Below are positions 54,958 through 63,916 of a stretch of DNA of 64,000 bases, piece by piece. Every line of letters begins with the position of its first letter. The first letter of the stretch is position 1. This stretch comes from Scytolyngbya sp. HA4215-MV1 (GTDB lineage Bacteria; Cyanobacteriota; Cyanobacteriia; Leptolyngbyales; Leptolyngbyaceae). The DNA lies in NCBI GenBank assembly GCA_019359045.1, contig JAHHIA010000002.1:304401-368400 (forward strand), given 5' to 3'. Made by a program: the position numbers and the translations under genes. The notes beneath the pieces are model-generated. The model searched no databases. It worked only from the letters and a program-made list of their open reading frames with translations, and had not been told where the DNA came from.

Positions 54958-55146
54958 GCTGCTCCTAGATCCAAGTGTGAAAAATGGTTGCCAATAAGGA
55001 ACTATAGAGAAAGTTGGAAGGTTTAAGCGATAAGTTTAGAGAATCAATCACCTGTGGCGATGAGATCACAGCAATTGACGGCTCATGTTGAGCAATAATG
55101 GCTCAATGTACGCTGAGTCTAGAGAGTTGGAAAGAGGAACCACAGA

Positions 55147-55362
55147 ATGTCTACAGAACTGGAAACTGGTCTACCAAGTACCCGCCAGATTCAAAATCTG
55201 ATTCGGGAAGGGACAGAGGTTGAATTAAAGCTTGTCACAGGCGATCTGTTGGCTGGCAAGGTGCGCTGGCAAGATCAAAATTGTGTCTGCCTGATCGACC
55301 AATACGATCAACCGACCATTGTCTGGAGACAAGCGATCGTCTATCTCAAACCGAAATTCTAG
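55147..55362 (+). CDS. hfq: Cyanobacterial Hfq
   Basis: A 71-residue Sm-like protein: LPSTRQIQNLIREGTEVELKL, then LLAGKVRWQDQNCVCL and TIVWRQAIVYLKPKF. The Sm1 and Sm2 strands are recognisable, but the YKH motif used by enterobacterial Hfq for RNA binding is replaced by IVYLKP, as in other cyanobacteria. In Synechocystis this Hfq acts with type IV pili in motility rather than as a general RNA chaperone. Its place beside dapF is the conserved one. Confidence 0.92.
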   Translation: MSTELETGLPSTRQIQNLIREGTEVELKLVTGDLLAGKVRWQDQNCVCLIDQYDQPTIVWRQAIVYLKPKF

Positions 55363-55494
55363 TCATCCATCCCAAATTCTAACCACTGATTGTTCAGCAA
55401 TTCGTAGCCTTTCGATTGGTTCCGTCAAAAACTTGTTGGGTAAAAGCCAAGATCTGATTTTTTCAGGATAGGGTAGGCTTTTGAGCAAAGCAAA

Positions 55495-57819
55495 CTAAAG
55501 CATACCCGACTCCTGCCCAGTCTCGCCAACGACCACTTTGGCTTTGGATATGTCTAGAACAGATGGCTCCTGCGCAGGTGCAATCCATTTCCTGGCTTGA
55601 TTCAGAGAGTACAGTCCTCCGCAAAGCAGCAGCCGATCGCCCACTTGTAGGTCGCTTTTGCCATCGGGAAAGCTGATAAATTTCCCTTCTCGCCGAATTG
55701 CTTGCACTAATACTCCAAACTGGCGACGAATATGAAGGTTCTCTAAAGTTTTGCCCACCACTGGGCTGGATTCTGGTACTAGCAACCATTGGCAAGAGGC
55801 ATTATCGGTGGGAATGGCGGCTTCGCCCTTCGCCAGTTCATTAAAGGCAGCCAGTTCGTTCGGTTCCCCTACGACCAGTAAGCGATCGCCCTGTCTCAGT
55901 ACGGTCTGAGAGTCCGGATAATCCACTTCTTGCCCATCGTGCCGGCGAATGGCAATCAGGCTCACTCCCGTTAAACGGCGCAAATTTGTTTCTTCCAGCG
56001 TCATTCCCACGAGCGGTGATTCTTCAGGCAAGGCATACCAGCGGCTGTTCATATCCTGAGCTGCCTGCTCTACTTCGCGTGACACCTGATAGGACGATCG
56101 CTCCGATCTCAACTCTAGATAATGAGAATTCCGAATTTGCTGCACTTCTCGTTGAATCACGGGTAAAGGCAAACCCACCTCAGTCAACAAATGCGAGGAA
56201 AGCTCCAAGCTAGCTTCAAACTCCGGTTGCACTACTTCACGGGCTCCCAATTGGTACAGAAGCTCAATCTCTTTGTCCTGGTTGGCATGAACTACGACAT
56301 CTAGGTCGGGTGCCAGTTCCAGCGATCGCTTCAGACACAACCGAATACTCATCGGATCAGGCAACGAAATTGCCATGCCTCGGGCATGATCGACACCTGC
56401 TTTCTCTAACACATGCAAACTTGCAGCATTGCCGTAGATATAAGGAATTTGTGCCTCTCGTAACTGCTGAATCTTGCGTTCAGATTGATCAATCACCAGC
56501 ACCGGATACGCATGGTCACGCAACAACCGCACAATATTTTGTCCTACCTTGCCGTACCCACAAATTACGATGTGGTCTTTAATCGGCAACTCTTCTGCCA
56601 CTTCTCGGGGAAACTCGCCGCCTTCTAGCCAGGGTCGCAACCAGTCCACGGTCTCTGCCCAGACAAACAACTGTGGCACTAGCCTCAAAACAAAGGGAGT
56701 AATCACCAATGTGACCGCTGTTGTACCCAGAATCAACAAATAAACCCGACGCGAGACCAGCCCCAACGTCTGCCCTTCACTCGCCAACACAAACGAAAAT
56801 TCTCCAATTTGAGCTAACCCCAAGCCTGTAATCAAAGCTGTTTTCAGGGGGTACCCAAATAATCGAATGAGTGGCGTGATAATTAAAAACTTGCCAATAA
56901 ATGTCAGCGCCACCAACCCCAAAATGAGTTCTAGGTTGTTCCAGAGAAAGAGAGGATCAATCAACATGCCGATCGCTGCAAAAAACAACGAGGCAAAAAT
57001 ATCGCGCAACGGTTCGACATAGGTTAAGGTCTGATCCGCATACTCAACCTCTGAGATCATTAACCCTGCAACAAATGCCCCCATCTCGATCGACAACCCC
57101 AACTCTTCAGTCAGGAGCGCAATTCCCAAACACAGCGCCACTACCCCTAGCAAAAACAGCTCTCGGCTCTCAGTCCGGGCAAGCAAGCGGAGAAGTGGCG
57201 GAATTACCCAAATCCCTGCAACAACTGCCCCCAGAGCAAATAACGCAGTTTGCAATAACGCCCAGCATACTGCCAATCCAATTTCCTCTGGTGGCTTATC
57301 CAGGGCTGGCATCACTGCCAACATCAACCCCAAAGCCAAATCTTGCACCACTAAAATACCCAGCATCACTTGCCCATGGGGAGTAGCGGTCTCATTTCGC
57401 TCCATTAAGCACTTGAGCACCACTGCTGTGGATGACAAAGACAAAATGGCTCCTAAAAAGACGCCCTGTGCCGGCGATGTGACCCATCCCATGCCGATCG
57501 CCGCCAAGGTGGTCACTAAGATGGTTAACGCAATTTGTAAGCCACCTCCGCCCAGGCTAATCACCTGAACCTTCTTTAGCTCTGAAAAAGAAAATTCGAC
57601 CCCCAGCGCAAACAATAGAAATGCCACCCCAAATTGAGCTAGCGTTTCTACCTGAATCAGTTCCTTAATCAGCCCTAGCCCTGCTGGACCTACCACCATT
57701 CCTGCCAGGAGGTAGCCTAGCAAAACTGGTTGGCGCAACAGCGCTGCCAAAAGTCCACCTGCGGCTGCGGCTGCCAAAACAGTCACAAGATCGAGAATTA
57801 ATCGGAAATCTTCTTGCAC
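55495..57819 (-). CDS. CPA2-family cation:proton antiporter with RCK domains
   Basis: A 774-residue protein. Residues 1-390 hold about twelve membrane helices of the KefB/NapA type (LLGYLLAGMVVGPAGLG, LSLSSTAVVLKCL, ELGLSIEMGAFVAGLMIS). A TrkA-N nucleotide-binding domain covers about 415-535 (HIVICGYGKVGQNIVRLL). Two TrkA-C domains follow at about 600-680 and 690-760, each ending in a GDRLL(V/L) pattern. It probably exchanges K+ or Na+ for H+ under nucleotide or dinucleotide control. The start is divergent from the M23 gene. Confidence 0.92.
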   Translation of the reverse strand: MQEDFRLILDLVTVLAAAAAGGLLAALLRQPVLLGYLLAGMVVGPAGLGLIKELIQVETLAQFGVAFLLFALGVEFSFSELKKVQVISLGGGGLQIALTILVTTLAAIGMGWVTSPAQGVFLGAILSLSSTAVVLKCLMERNETATPHGQVMLGILVVQDLALGLMLAVMPALDKPPEEIGLAVCWALLQTALFALGAVVAGIWVIPPLLRLLARTESRELFLLGVVALCLGIALLTEELGLSIEMGAFVAGLMISEVEYADQTLTYVEPLRDIFASLFFAAIGMLIDPLFLWNNLELILGLVALTFIGKFLIITPLIRLFGYPLKTALITGLGLAQIGEFSFVLASEGQTLGLVSRRVYLLILGTTAVTLVITPFVLRLVPQLFVWAETVDWLRPWLEGGEFPREVAEELPIKDHIVICGYGKVGQNIVRLLRDHAYPVLVIDQSERKIQQLREAQIPYIYGNAASLHVLEKAGVDHARGMAISLPDPMSIRLCLKRSLELAPDLDVVVHANQDKEIELLYQLGAREVVQPEFEASLELSSHLLTEVGLPLPVIQREVQQIRNSHYLELRSERSSYQVSREVEQAAQDMNSRWYALPEESPLVGMTLEETNLRRLTGVSLIAIRRHDGQEVDYPDSQTVLRQGDRLLVVGEPNELAAFNELAKGEAAIPTDNASCQWLLVPESSPVVGKTLENLHIRRQFGVLVQAIRREGKFISFPDGKSDLQVGDRLLLCGGLYSLNQARKWIAPAQEPSVLDISKAKVVVGETGQESGML

Positions 57820-58272
57820 AAATCTTTAACGAGATTAAATAAACTTTATGTCCACCAATATTCTCAGAATACAGAGTTTTTAGAGCCTCTGGGGAGATTC
57901 GCGCTGCGACTCATTCAGATGATTCGTCCAGATAAAGTTAAATATTCAGCTATCGCTGTTTTAGGTGGGGCATTACAGATATACAGCCCTTTTCAAGGGT
58001 GTGAAGTACAGTGAGGGTGCTTTCACACCGCTGTACTTCACACCGCTGTACTTCACTCAGGTGAAAACTGCTATAAATGCCTTGTGTGCCCTCATTTGGC
58101 AGCGATCGTTGAAAGCTGTGATGAGCGTGAGTTAAGACTTTCTTTCACACACTACTTTTCAGAGATTCAGTAAACTGTCCTGAGGAAGACAGAATTAGGA
58201 TGGAATTACGGCGAGAAAAACGCTAGGCTATCTGCCAAAAGCAACTACTCGCTCGATATTCTTTCCTTGGTC
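57820..58272. repeat. Intergenic stretch with CTGTACTTCAC repeats (58001-58056)
   Basis: GTGAAGTACAG (58001-58011) is inverted relative to two copies of CTGTACTTCAC (58031-58041 and 58046-58056), the latter part of a 15 bp tandem unit CACCGCTGTACTTCA. The unit could form alternative hairpins. The rest of this 453 bp gap shows no gene; a frame at 57814-58014 lacks support. Confidence 0.6.
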
Positions 58273-59160
58273 ATGTTGACAACAGCTTCACCCTTTTCAT
58301 TCCTCCACAAAATCCTCAATGTCAGCCTTCTGAGTATGGCTGGGCTGATTGCCCTCTCAACCTCAGCCAGGGCATTAGAGGCGCAAATCCAACCCCAAAC
58401 TCCTTATCTGGGAGATACCCTTTCTGTCAAAGCTCAGTTACAAGACACCCGTGTAAGCGCCAGTCCCAGTGTGACGATCGAGAACAAAACTTATCCCATG
58501 TTTCTCATTGCACCCAATGACTTTCGAGCGCTGATTCCTACAACCCCTTTGGACAAACCTCGTCGCATCGTTGTCCAGATCAAGGGAGAAGGGCAAGTCC
58601 GTAACCTGGCTGTGCTGCTCAAAAATCGCTCTTTTCCGGTGCAATCGATTTGGCTTCCCCCAGGTAAAGGGTCAGATGGTACAGATGAGGAGTTCGATCA
58701 GGTCGATGCATTTAAGAAACTAGTCACACCCCAAAAATTTTGGAGTGGGGCTTTCTTGGCACCTAATCGAGGACCTATTACCACAGGTTATGGCATGCGA
58801 CGTTACTATAATGGTGTCTTCGCGAAAGATTATTACCATCGTGGTATCGACTATGCGGGGGCATACGGCTCACCGGTTGTGGCGCCTGCTCCCGGACGCA
58901 TTGCCTTAGTGGGCAGAGTTTCCCAGGGATTTCAATTACATGGCAATACGATCGGGATCGATCATGGTCAAGGGGTTGCCAGTATTTTTCTCCATCTGAG
59001 TCGAATTGATGTCAAAGTGGGGGATTTTGTGCAAGCCGGGCAGGTCATTGGGGCGGTGGGAGCAACGGGTGCAGCGACCGGTCCTCATCTGCATTGGGGA
59101 TTATACGTAAACGGGCTTTGCGTCGATCCTTTACCCTGGAGAAAATCTGGGTTTGAATAA
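58273..59160 (+). CDS. M23-family metallopeptidase (LytM-type), exported
   Basis: About 295 residues from the ATG at 58273; a TTG two codons earlier is less likely. The signal peptide ends near ALSTSARA. A beta-rich N-terminal domain (about residues 35-130) precedes the M23 peptidase domain (175-285). Zinc ligands are in YYHRGIDYAG (HxxxD) and GPHLHWGLY (HxH). Such enzymes cut peptidoglycan cross-bridges; full catalytic residues are present. The ComFB gene follows 106 bp later. Confidence 0.92.
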   Translation: MLTTASPFSFLHKILNVSLLSMAGLIALSTSARALEAQIQPQTPYLGDTLSVKAQLQDTRVSASPSVTIENKTYPMFLIAPNDFRALIPTTPLDKPRRIVVQIKGEGQVRNLAVLLKNRSFPVQSIWLPPGKGSDGTDEEFDQVDAFKKLVTPQKFWSGAFLAPNRGPITTGYGMRRYYNGVFAKDYYHRGIDYAGAYGSPVVAPAPGRIALVGRVSQGFQLHGNTIGIDHGQGVASIFLHLSRIDVKVGDFVQAGQVIGAVGATGAATGPHLHWGLYVNGLCVDPLPWRKSGFE

Positions 59161-59266
59161 CGTTTTATTTAAGGTTTGATTAATTTGATACCCTAAGCGA
59201 ATTCTGGGGCAAGATTATTGCAAGGCTGTTGATTTTAGAGATGGCACTGGAGCGCATAAAAACCCT

Positions 59267-59830
59267 ATGAGTATTGAGAAAATCGTTGAACAAGCTTTGC
59301 AGGATGGCTATCTAACACCTGCCATGGAAGCAGAGGTCGGACGCATTTGTGATACAGCTTCCGAACTTTCAATCGAAGAGTACATGGCGCTGGATCGGCT
59401 CATGGGCGCACTGTTGACGGGGGAAGTCGTCGCTGTGCCGCGTAAGCAGTTCATCAACGTGATGGAAGAATTGGTTCTCACCGAGGCAATTGCACGGGTC
59501 GCAGAAATTGAAGCAACTAGCGATCGCACCCTTGATCTGGGTGATATCGCTGCGTATGCACTCAACCGCCTCCCTCCCCTCTATGCCACGACCGAAGAAG
59601 GAGCGAACTATCAACGCCAACGAGCAAAGGAAGAACTCCAGGGACTCATTGCTCAACAGGTAGGCGAAGCGATCGCCCGCAACCTGGATCGTCCTGAAAT
59701 GGTGCCCGGACGACAACCGCTGGCCAAGAGCAAAGGGACAGGCGGCGAAGAGATTCTGTCGCAAGTCAGCACATTACTCCAGGCTTACGCGCCCAACTTT
59801 GAACCTCAGCCAGAAGAAGCTGCGAACTAG
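59267..59830 (+). CDS. ComFB-domain protein (cyclic dinucleotide receptor family)
   Basis: A 187-residue protein. The ComFB domain covers about residues 60-125: EELVLTEAIARVAEIEATSD, then LDLGDIAAYALNRLPPLYATTEEG. Cyanobacterial ComFB proteins (CdgR/Slr1970 type) bind c-di-GMP or c-di-AMP and influence cell size and natural competence; that role is from the literature on the family. The first 55 residues are helical and acidic. No nucleotide cyclase gene lies nearby. Confidence 0.85.
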   Translation: MSIEKIVEQALQDGYLTPAMEAEVGRICDTASELSIEEYMALDRLMGALLTGEVVAVPRKQFINVMEELVLTEAIARVAEIEATSDRTLDLGDIAAYALNRLPPLYATTEEGANYQRQRAKEELQGLIAQQVGEAIARNLDRPEMVPGRQPLAKSKGTGGEEILSQVSTLLQAYAPNFEPQPEEAAN

Positions 59831-59940
59831 CATCCGCGTTCCTCCTTGGTGCCTAATAGCAATTTCAGACTTGAGACTTTGGCTTTTGGATACCGTCGCT
59901 GGATGATCTAAGCTCTTTGATCAAGAGTCTGTTTTTGCAT

Positions 59941-60591
59941 CTATTGGCGCACCAAAATTGGCGTTCCTTCTCGTACCTGTTCATAAAGCTTGCGAATGTC
60001 CCGATTTCGCATTCGGATACAACCATGCGAAACCGCCAGTCCAATTAATTCTTCTTCATTAGTTCCATGAAACCCAATCTCGCTGCGGTTGCCTGACCAA
60101 AAACCAATCCACCGATCGCCCAGGGGGTTGGAGGGTCCCGGCAGAAACAATTCATTCGTAATGGGATGTTGCCAGATAGGATGCCGCAGCATATGGAGCA
60201 CTTGATAGGAACCTACGGGAGTTTCCCATCCCGGTTGACCGACCGCGATCGTGTAGTTTGTCTTAAGGCGATCTCGCTCATAGACATACACCTGACGATC
60301 GCTCAGATCCACAACCAGATGGATGTTGGCAGAAGCCGCAGTGGCAGGCGTCCCTGTCGTCTCGTCCGTAAGCAAATTCGTTGCAGTTGCCTGAGTCGCA
60401 ACTGGAACGCTTCGAGTTTGTACCACTTGCTGCTCATCAACGGCAACGGGTCGAATGGGGACAAATTGGCGCCTCAATGAGTACGTTGCTGCAAAGAGAG
60501 TCATTGCTTGCCATTGGGCGGAAATTGTTAACACCGCTGCGGCAAAGCACAAGAACATCACCTTATGAGGCAGAGATTCGTCTCTGATCAT
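59941..60591 (-). CDS. L,D-transpeptidase (YkuD), exported
   Basis: A 216-residue protein with an N-terminal membrane or signal segment (MFLCFAAAVLTISAQWQAM). The YkuD domain covers about residues 90-215: VDLSDRQVYVYERDRLKTNY, VGQPGWETPVGSYQVLHM, and the catalytic IGFHGTNEEE plus VSHGCIRMRNRDI with the active-site Cys. It cross-links peptidoglycan through diaminopimelate. It converges on the ComFB gene. Confidence 0.93.
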   Translation of the reverse strand: MIRDESLPHKVMFLCFAAAVLTISAQWQAMTLFAATYSLRRQFVPIRPVAVDEQQVVQTRSVPVATQATATNLLTDETTGTPATAASANIHLVVDLSDRQVYVYERDRLKTNYTIAVGQPGWETPVGSYQVLHMLRHPIWQHPITNELFLPGPSNPLGDRWIGFWSGNRSEIGFHGTNEEELIGLAVSHGCIRMRNRDIRKLYEQVREGTPILVRQ

Positions 60592-61267
60592 GATCAGTTC
60601 GCTTAAATTTCAGAAACGACTACCTACAAATCGCCACTCTCTTACCTTTCAGGCACCCTAGTGTGATTCTGACCTACGATTGAAGCTCATTCTAGATACC
60701 GCAGACTTGGACCACGGCAGTAGAAAAGAACGCGCTCAAGTATCCGACAGCTATTCGCGTTACTAAAGATAGCCTACTACACCCTCTCGGTAGGATTCAA
60801 TCAAACTGGCCCACACGGTCACAGCAAACGAAAATGCTGCACAAAAGACTTCGCGAGAACTTTAAGCTTTTTGGTTTTTCTAAGGCATTGTTCTTAAGAA
60901 TACAAGGGCATATTAGAAATACGGTTACTTTTAAGAAGTCCGCTGGTTCAGAGTTTTCTCTGGACAGAATCCTTGCTAAAGTGCCGTTGTTTATCGCACA
61001 TCTAGCTTGATCGAGCTATGCACCTGAAATTGCGAGAACGCTCTCGCAGCGATGTCAAAATCTCGTTTCAGTAGTGTAGAGCTTTCATCTCTTGGCTAGA
61101 TTTTCCAAACTAACTCCTTTCAGGGTGCTTCTCCGTATCATTAATCAATCAGTACTATCGCGCGTCATTCCTTGCGCAAAATGCTGACAGATTTGGATCG
61201 CAAAATTATTTTTATCCAAATAATTTAGAGAGCACGCCAACGTGCCGGGTAGAAAGAGGAGCTTTCG
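60592..61267. other. Intergenic stretch without a gene
   Basis: This 676 bp gap between the divergent transpeptidase and small secreted-peptide genes shows no protein frame of note. The only clear structure is the hairpin GCGAGA/TCTCGC at 61032-61047. AAGAGGAG at its right end belongs to the next gene. Confidence 0.5.
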
Positions 61268-61444
61268 ATGTTAGAAAAATTCTTGTTAGCCGTCACTGCC
61301 ACATTCTCATTTAGTCTTTTTCTAGAAACTAATTTTTTACCTGTATCTGAAGGAGTTTTGTCTGTACCAAGTCAGCCCCAAATAGCTCAAGTCAGTCATA
61401 TTGCATTTGGGAAAACTCTATTGCATAAGCTTTTGCCACTTTAA
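61268..61444 (+). CDS. Small secreted peptide, 58 residues
   Basis: An ATG at 61268 with AGAGGAG 6-8 nt upstream opens a 58-codon frame. The N-terminus MLEKFLLAVTATFSFSLFLE looks like a signal peptide. A short polar region follows (SVPSQPQIAQVSHI), then a basic hydrophobic end. No cysteine or known motif is seen. The combination of a strong ribosome site, signal-like N-terminus and position upstream of an ECF sigma gene supports a real gene. I do not recognise a family. Confidence 0.5.
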   Translation: MLEKFLLAVTATFSFSLFLETNFLPVSEGVLSVPSQPQIAQVSHIAFGKTLLHKLLPL

Positions 61445-61505
61445 TGGTTGCCTGGCTGGCTTTCGCTCAAGCGCGGGCGAATCTTTTGCTACTAAAGCTG
61501 GTGTG

Positions 61506-61553
61506 CGCTTGGCTCTGACAGGGAGGCACAGAAGACCCTCCGAGCCAGAAGCG
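61506..61553 (+). ncRNA. Stable hairpin in the leader before the sigma factor gene
   Basis: CGCTT and GGCTC (61506-61515) pair with GAGCC and AAGCG (61542-61553, with an AG bulge), and inside them GGAGG pairs with CCTCC (61522-61526, 61537-61541). The result is a 15 bp bulged hairpin followed by GAAGGCTAACGCATGGGC. It lies about 230 bp upstream of the sigma factor start and could be a structured leader or small RNA. No known riboswitch class is matched firmly. Confidence 0.4.
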
Positions 61554-61779
61554 GAAGAAGGCTAACGCATGGGCTACAAAAATATTTCGGAGCTGCAAAC
61601 TTCCCGTCAATCTATTGAGTGTGACTGCTAGGATGTAGCAAGTTGTGTAAATTCAGCCTTAGACACAGGACTGTTGCTGAACTTCCGAAAATTCAAGGAC
61701 GACCGCGGGAACCTCTTACCTCCGAGCAGGGTCTTACCCTTTAAGAGAACGTAAGAGTGTTGTAGAGCAAGTCGCATCC

Positions 61780-62439
61780 ATGAGTCACTCTATTCCTGTA
61801 TCCTGGTCAACGGTCGAGGCGGTTGTTCCTCAGGTGTCAGTTCCAGCCGAAAAGCTCTCAAATTATGATTTGGTTTTGCGGTGTCAGACTGGGCTTCGCC
61901 CAGAACGGGCTGCATTTGCCGAGTTGCTACGTCGCTATCAGTCCCATGTGGATAAGATCCTCTATCACTTGGCTCCCGATTGGCAAGATCGCGCCGACTT
62001 GGCTCAGGAGGTCTGGATAAGGGTCTACCGAAATATCAAGCGTTTGCAAGAACCGGTGAAATTTCGGGGATGGTTGAGCCGAATTGCTACGAACCTTTTT
62101 TATGATGAGCTGCGTCGGCGTAAACGGGTTTCACAACCCCTATCGTTGGATGCACCTCGAACTTTGGATGATGGGGAGATGGACTGGGAACTGCCTGCCA
62201 GTGATCCAGGTCCGGATGAAGATCTAACGACCCGTGAATTTTATGACCAGTTAAGAGAGGCGATCGCGGATCTGCCTGAAGTCTTTCGTACCACGATTGT
62301 ATTACGGGAGATTGAGGGCATGGCATACGAAGAAATTGCTGAATTAACTGGCGTTTCTCTGGGAACAGTGAAATCCAGAATTGCGAGAGCCAGACAACGC
62401 CTTCAATCCCAACTTCAAAATTATTTAGATGGTGAGTAA
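61780..62439 (+). CDS. sigG: ECF RNA polymerase sigma factor, SigG type
   Basis: A 219-residue ECF sigma factor. Region 2 covers about residues 35-105: AFAELLRRYQSHVDKILYHL, DLAQEVWIRVYRNIKRL and FRGWLSRIATNLFYDELRRR. Region 4 covers about 160-215: LREAIADLPEVFRTTIVLRE, YEEIAELTGVSLGTVKSRI and ARARQRLQSQL. The DPGPDE linker joins them. Cyanobacterial SigG controls envelope-stress genes and is essential in Synechocystis. The next gene on the strand is a probable anti-sigma factor, the standard layout. Confidence 0.9.
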   Translation: MSHSIPVSWSTVEAVVPQVSVPAEKLSNYDLVLRCQTGLRPERAAFAELLRRYQSHVDKILYHLAPDWQDRADLAQEVWIRVYRNIKRLQEPVKFRGWLSRIATNLFYDELRRRKRVSQPLSLDAPRTLDDGEMDWELPASDPGPDEDLTTREFYDQLREAIADLPEVFRTTIVLREIEGMAYEEIAELTGVSLGTVKSRIARARQRLQSQLQNYLDGE

Positions 62440-62592
62440 ATCACGATTCTGTAATGATCTTGAAGGTTGCAATTTTGATTGTTGAGTTCTGCAAACCTAA
62501 TTCTGAGGTTCAGTTGTTTTTCTAGAATCGGGTAAGTAGACTGGTTTTCAATGATGGCTGTGCGCTCCTACATTTTGTGAAGTGATGCTGAG

Positions 62593-63186
62593 ATGACTTC
62601 TAATTCTGACTTCCACAATGATTTTGGGCAGTTGCCTGGTGATAGCTCAGCTGCTGAGCGACGGCTCAATCTATCTAAGCAATCCGAGATGCCCGATATG
62701 TTGAAACGAGATCGTTTCGAGTTGTTAAGCGCTTATTTAGATGGCGAAGTGACTGCAATAGAGCGGAGACAGGTCGAGAATTGGTTGGCAACCGATCCAT
62801 CTGCTCAATGTCTCTATGCTCGTTTGCTGAAGCTGCGTCAGGGTTTCCACATGCTGTCAGTTCCTCAACCTGAAAAAACAGTTGAGCAAACTGTGGAAGA
62901 GGTCTTTGCTCGTATCGATCGCAGACCCAAGCTGACCGTTCTTTGGGGTGGGGCAGGAGCTGCTGTTGCAGCTTTGCTCGTGGGAGTTATGACAGGAGTT
63001 TTCTCAGGCGTGCAAGTTCCGGAGCAGAGAATGCCCAGTGTTGCACAACAGCCGAAGGTAGCACCTGAAGTGATGAAAATTGCGCTGGATCGTCCAGTGG
63101 TCAATATTCCCAAAACTCCGATTGCTGACCCAATAGAGACCCAGCCAGCTTTTCATTCTCCTCACCCTGTCAGAAATCCGAATTAG
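62593..63186 (+). CDS. Probable anti-sigma factor
   Basis: A 197-residue protein with an anti-sigma N-terminal domain (RFELLSAYLDGEVTAIERR, about residues 42-100), one membrane helix (VLWGGAGAAVAALLVGVMTGV, about 116-140) and a proline-rich external tail. It lacks the HxxxCxxC zinc motif of redox anti-sigma factors; only one Cys is present. It would hold the preceding sigma factor at the membrane until an envelope signal. Position 153 bp after sigG and topology fit the role of the SapG-type partner. Confidence 0.8.
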   Translation: MTSNSDFHNDFGQLPGDSSAAERRLNLSKQSEMPDMLKRDRFELLSAYLDGEVTAIERRQVENWLATDPSAQCLYARLLKLRQGFHMLSVPQPEKTVEQTVEEVFARIDRRPKLTVLWGGAGAAVAALLVGVMTGVFSGVQVPEQRMPSVAQQPKVAPEVMKIALDRPVVNIPKTPIADPIETQPAFHSPHPVRNPN

Positions 63187-63195
63187 GGTGATGTT

Positions 63196-63276
63196 GTAGA
63201 TATGTTGTTGGTATTTTTGAAAGCTTCGCTCAGCGAAGCTTTCAAAAATACCAACAGCACCTTTGAAGCACCACCC
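63196..63276 (-). repeat. Dispersed palindromic repeat B, copy 2
   Basis: The inverted copy of 10783-10864, starting 10 bp after the anti-sigma stop. The palindrome arms GTTGGTATTTTTGAAAGC pair across CTTCGCTCAGCGAAG. It may serve as the terminator of the sigma operon in this position. Confidence 0.8.
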
Positions 63277-63395
63277 CAATAATCTAAATTAGGTTGAGTT
63301 CAGTGATTGAATCTGGGTTATCAGCTTTGAACAAAGTAGATAAAATCTCCACTGGAAAAATTTAATCGCGAAAACGTCCCTGAACGAATTGCAAT

Positions 63396-63830
63396 TCATG
63401 ATAGCCATTGACCGTCTGGGAGGAACCTTCCTCCCAGACGGTTAATTTGTTCGAGGGTCATAAGATATGCCCAAGCGATTCCAAGGGGGTGATGTGAGGG
63501 ACTAAATACAGCGATCGGGTGACGTTGATACTGATTTTGATGCAGGATTTGTCCGGGAGCATGATAGGCAAATTCCTGTGGATCATGCTGTTCAAAGGTA
63601 TCGAGTGTCAGCAGGATGCGCTCATCTCGAAATGACAGCAGCACACCCTGGATGGGATCACTGCCTATGGCCATGGCGGGGTAGCCCAGAGATAGGGAAA
63701 AAAGTTGCCCAAAGGCGATCGCGGGACGAGCGCTCACTACCTGGTCTCTCACCACCCAGTCATTCATCTCTCCTGGCTTTAAGGTGCCATAAACAAAGAC
63801 TTGTGTAAACTTCTCATTGATGGGTGACAT
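63396..63830 (-). CDS. Gamma-glutamylcyclotransferase-family protein
   Basis: About 144 residues from the ATG at 63830 (MSPINEKFTQVFVYGTLKPG); the frame stays open upstream, but the added residues look non-coding. The GGCT-fold motif VFVYGTLKPGEMN binds the gamma-glutamyl moiety, and FSLSLGYPAMAIG with PIQGVLLSF continues the fold. The catalytic Glu is probably in LDTFEQHDP. Members release 5-oxoproline from gamma-glutamyl compounds or act on related substrates. It is divergent from leuS. A perfect palindrome lies in its last codons. Confidence 0.82.
   Translation of the reverse strand: MSPINEKFTQVFVYGTLKPGEMNDWVVRDQVVSARPAIAFGQLFSLSLGYPAMAIGSDPIQGVLLSFRDERILLTLDTFEQHDPQEFAYHAPGQILHQNQYQRHPIAVFSPSHHPLGIAWAYLMTLEQINRLGGRFLPDGQWLS
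63411..63442. repeat. Perfect 15 bp palindrome in the 3' end of the GGCT gene
   Basis: ACCGTCTGGGAGGAA and TTCCTCCCAGACGGT are exact inverted repeats with two bases between. The stem encodes part of NRLGGRFLPDG and ends about 15 nt before the stop. No T-run follows on the coding strand. Confidence 0.7.
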
Positions 63831-63916
63831 AAGCAATTGAATCAGATTGCAAATCGCTTCCCACGAATCGCCTAGAATAGTGAGACAGAGTACCGTTACC
63901 CGCAGGAGTTGGTTTG

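Noticed and set aside
57814-58014. 66-codon frame divergent from the antiporter
   Set aside because: It overlaps the antiporter start and runs into the hairpin repeats; no ribosome site and no family features.
61445-61779. Possible c-di-AMP (ydaO-type) riboswitch, because of GGCTAACGC and nearby stems
   Set aside because: Only a loose match to the conserved core; the flanking conserved segments are absent. Kept only as an unclassified hairpin.
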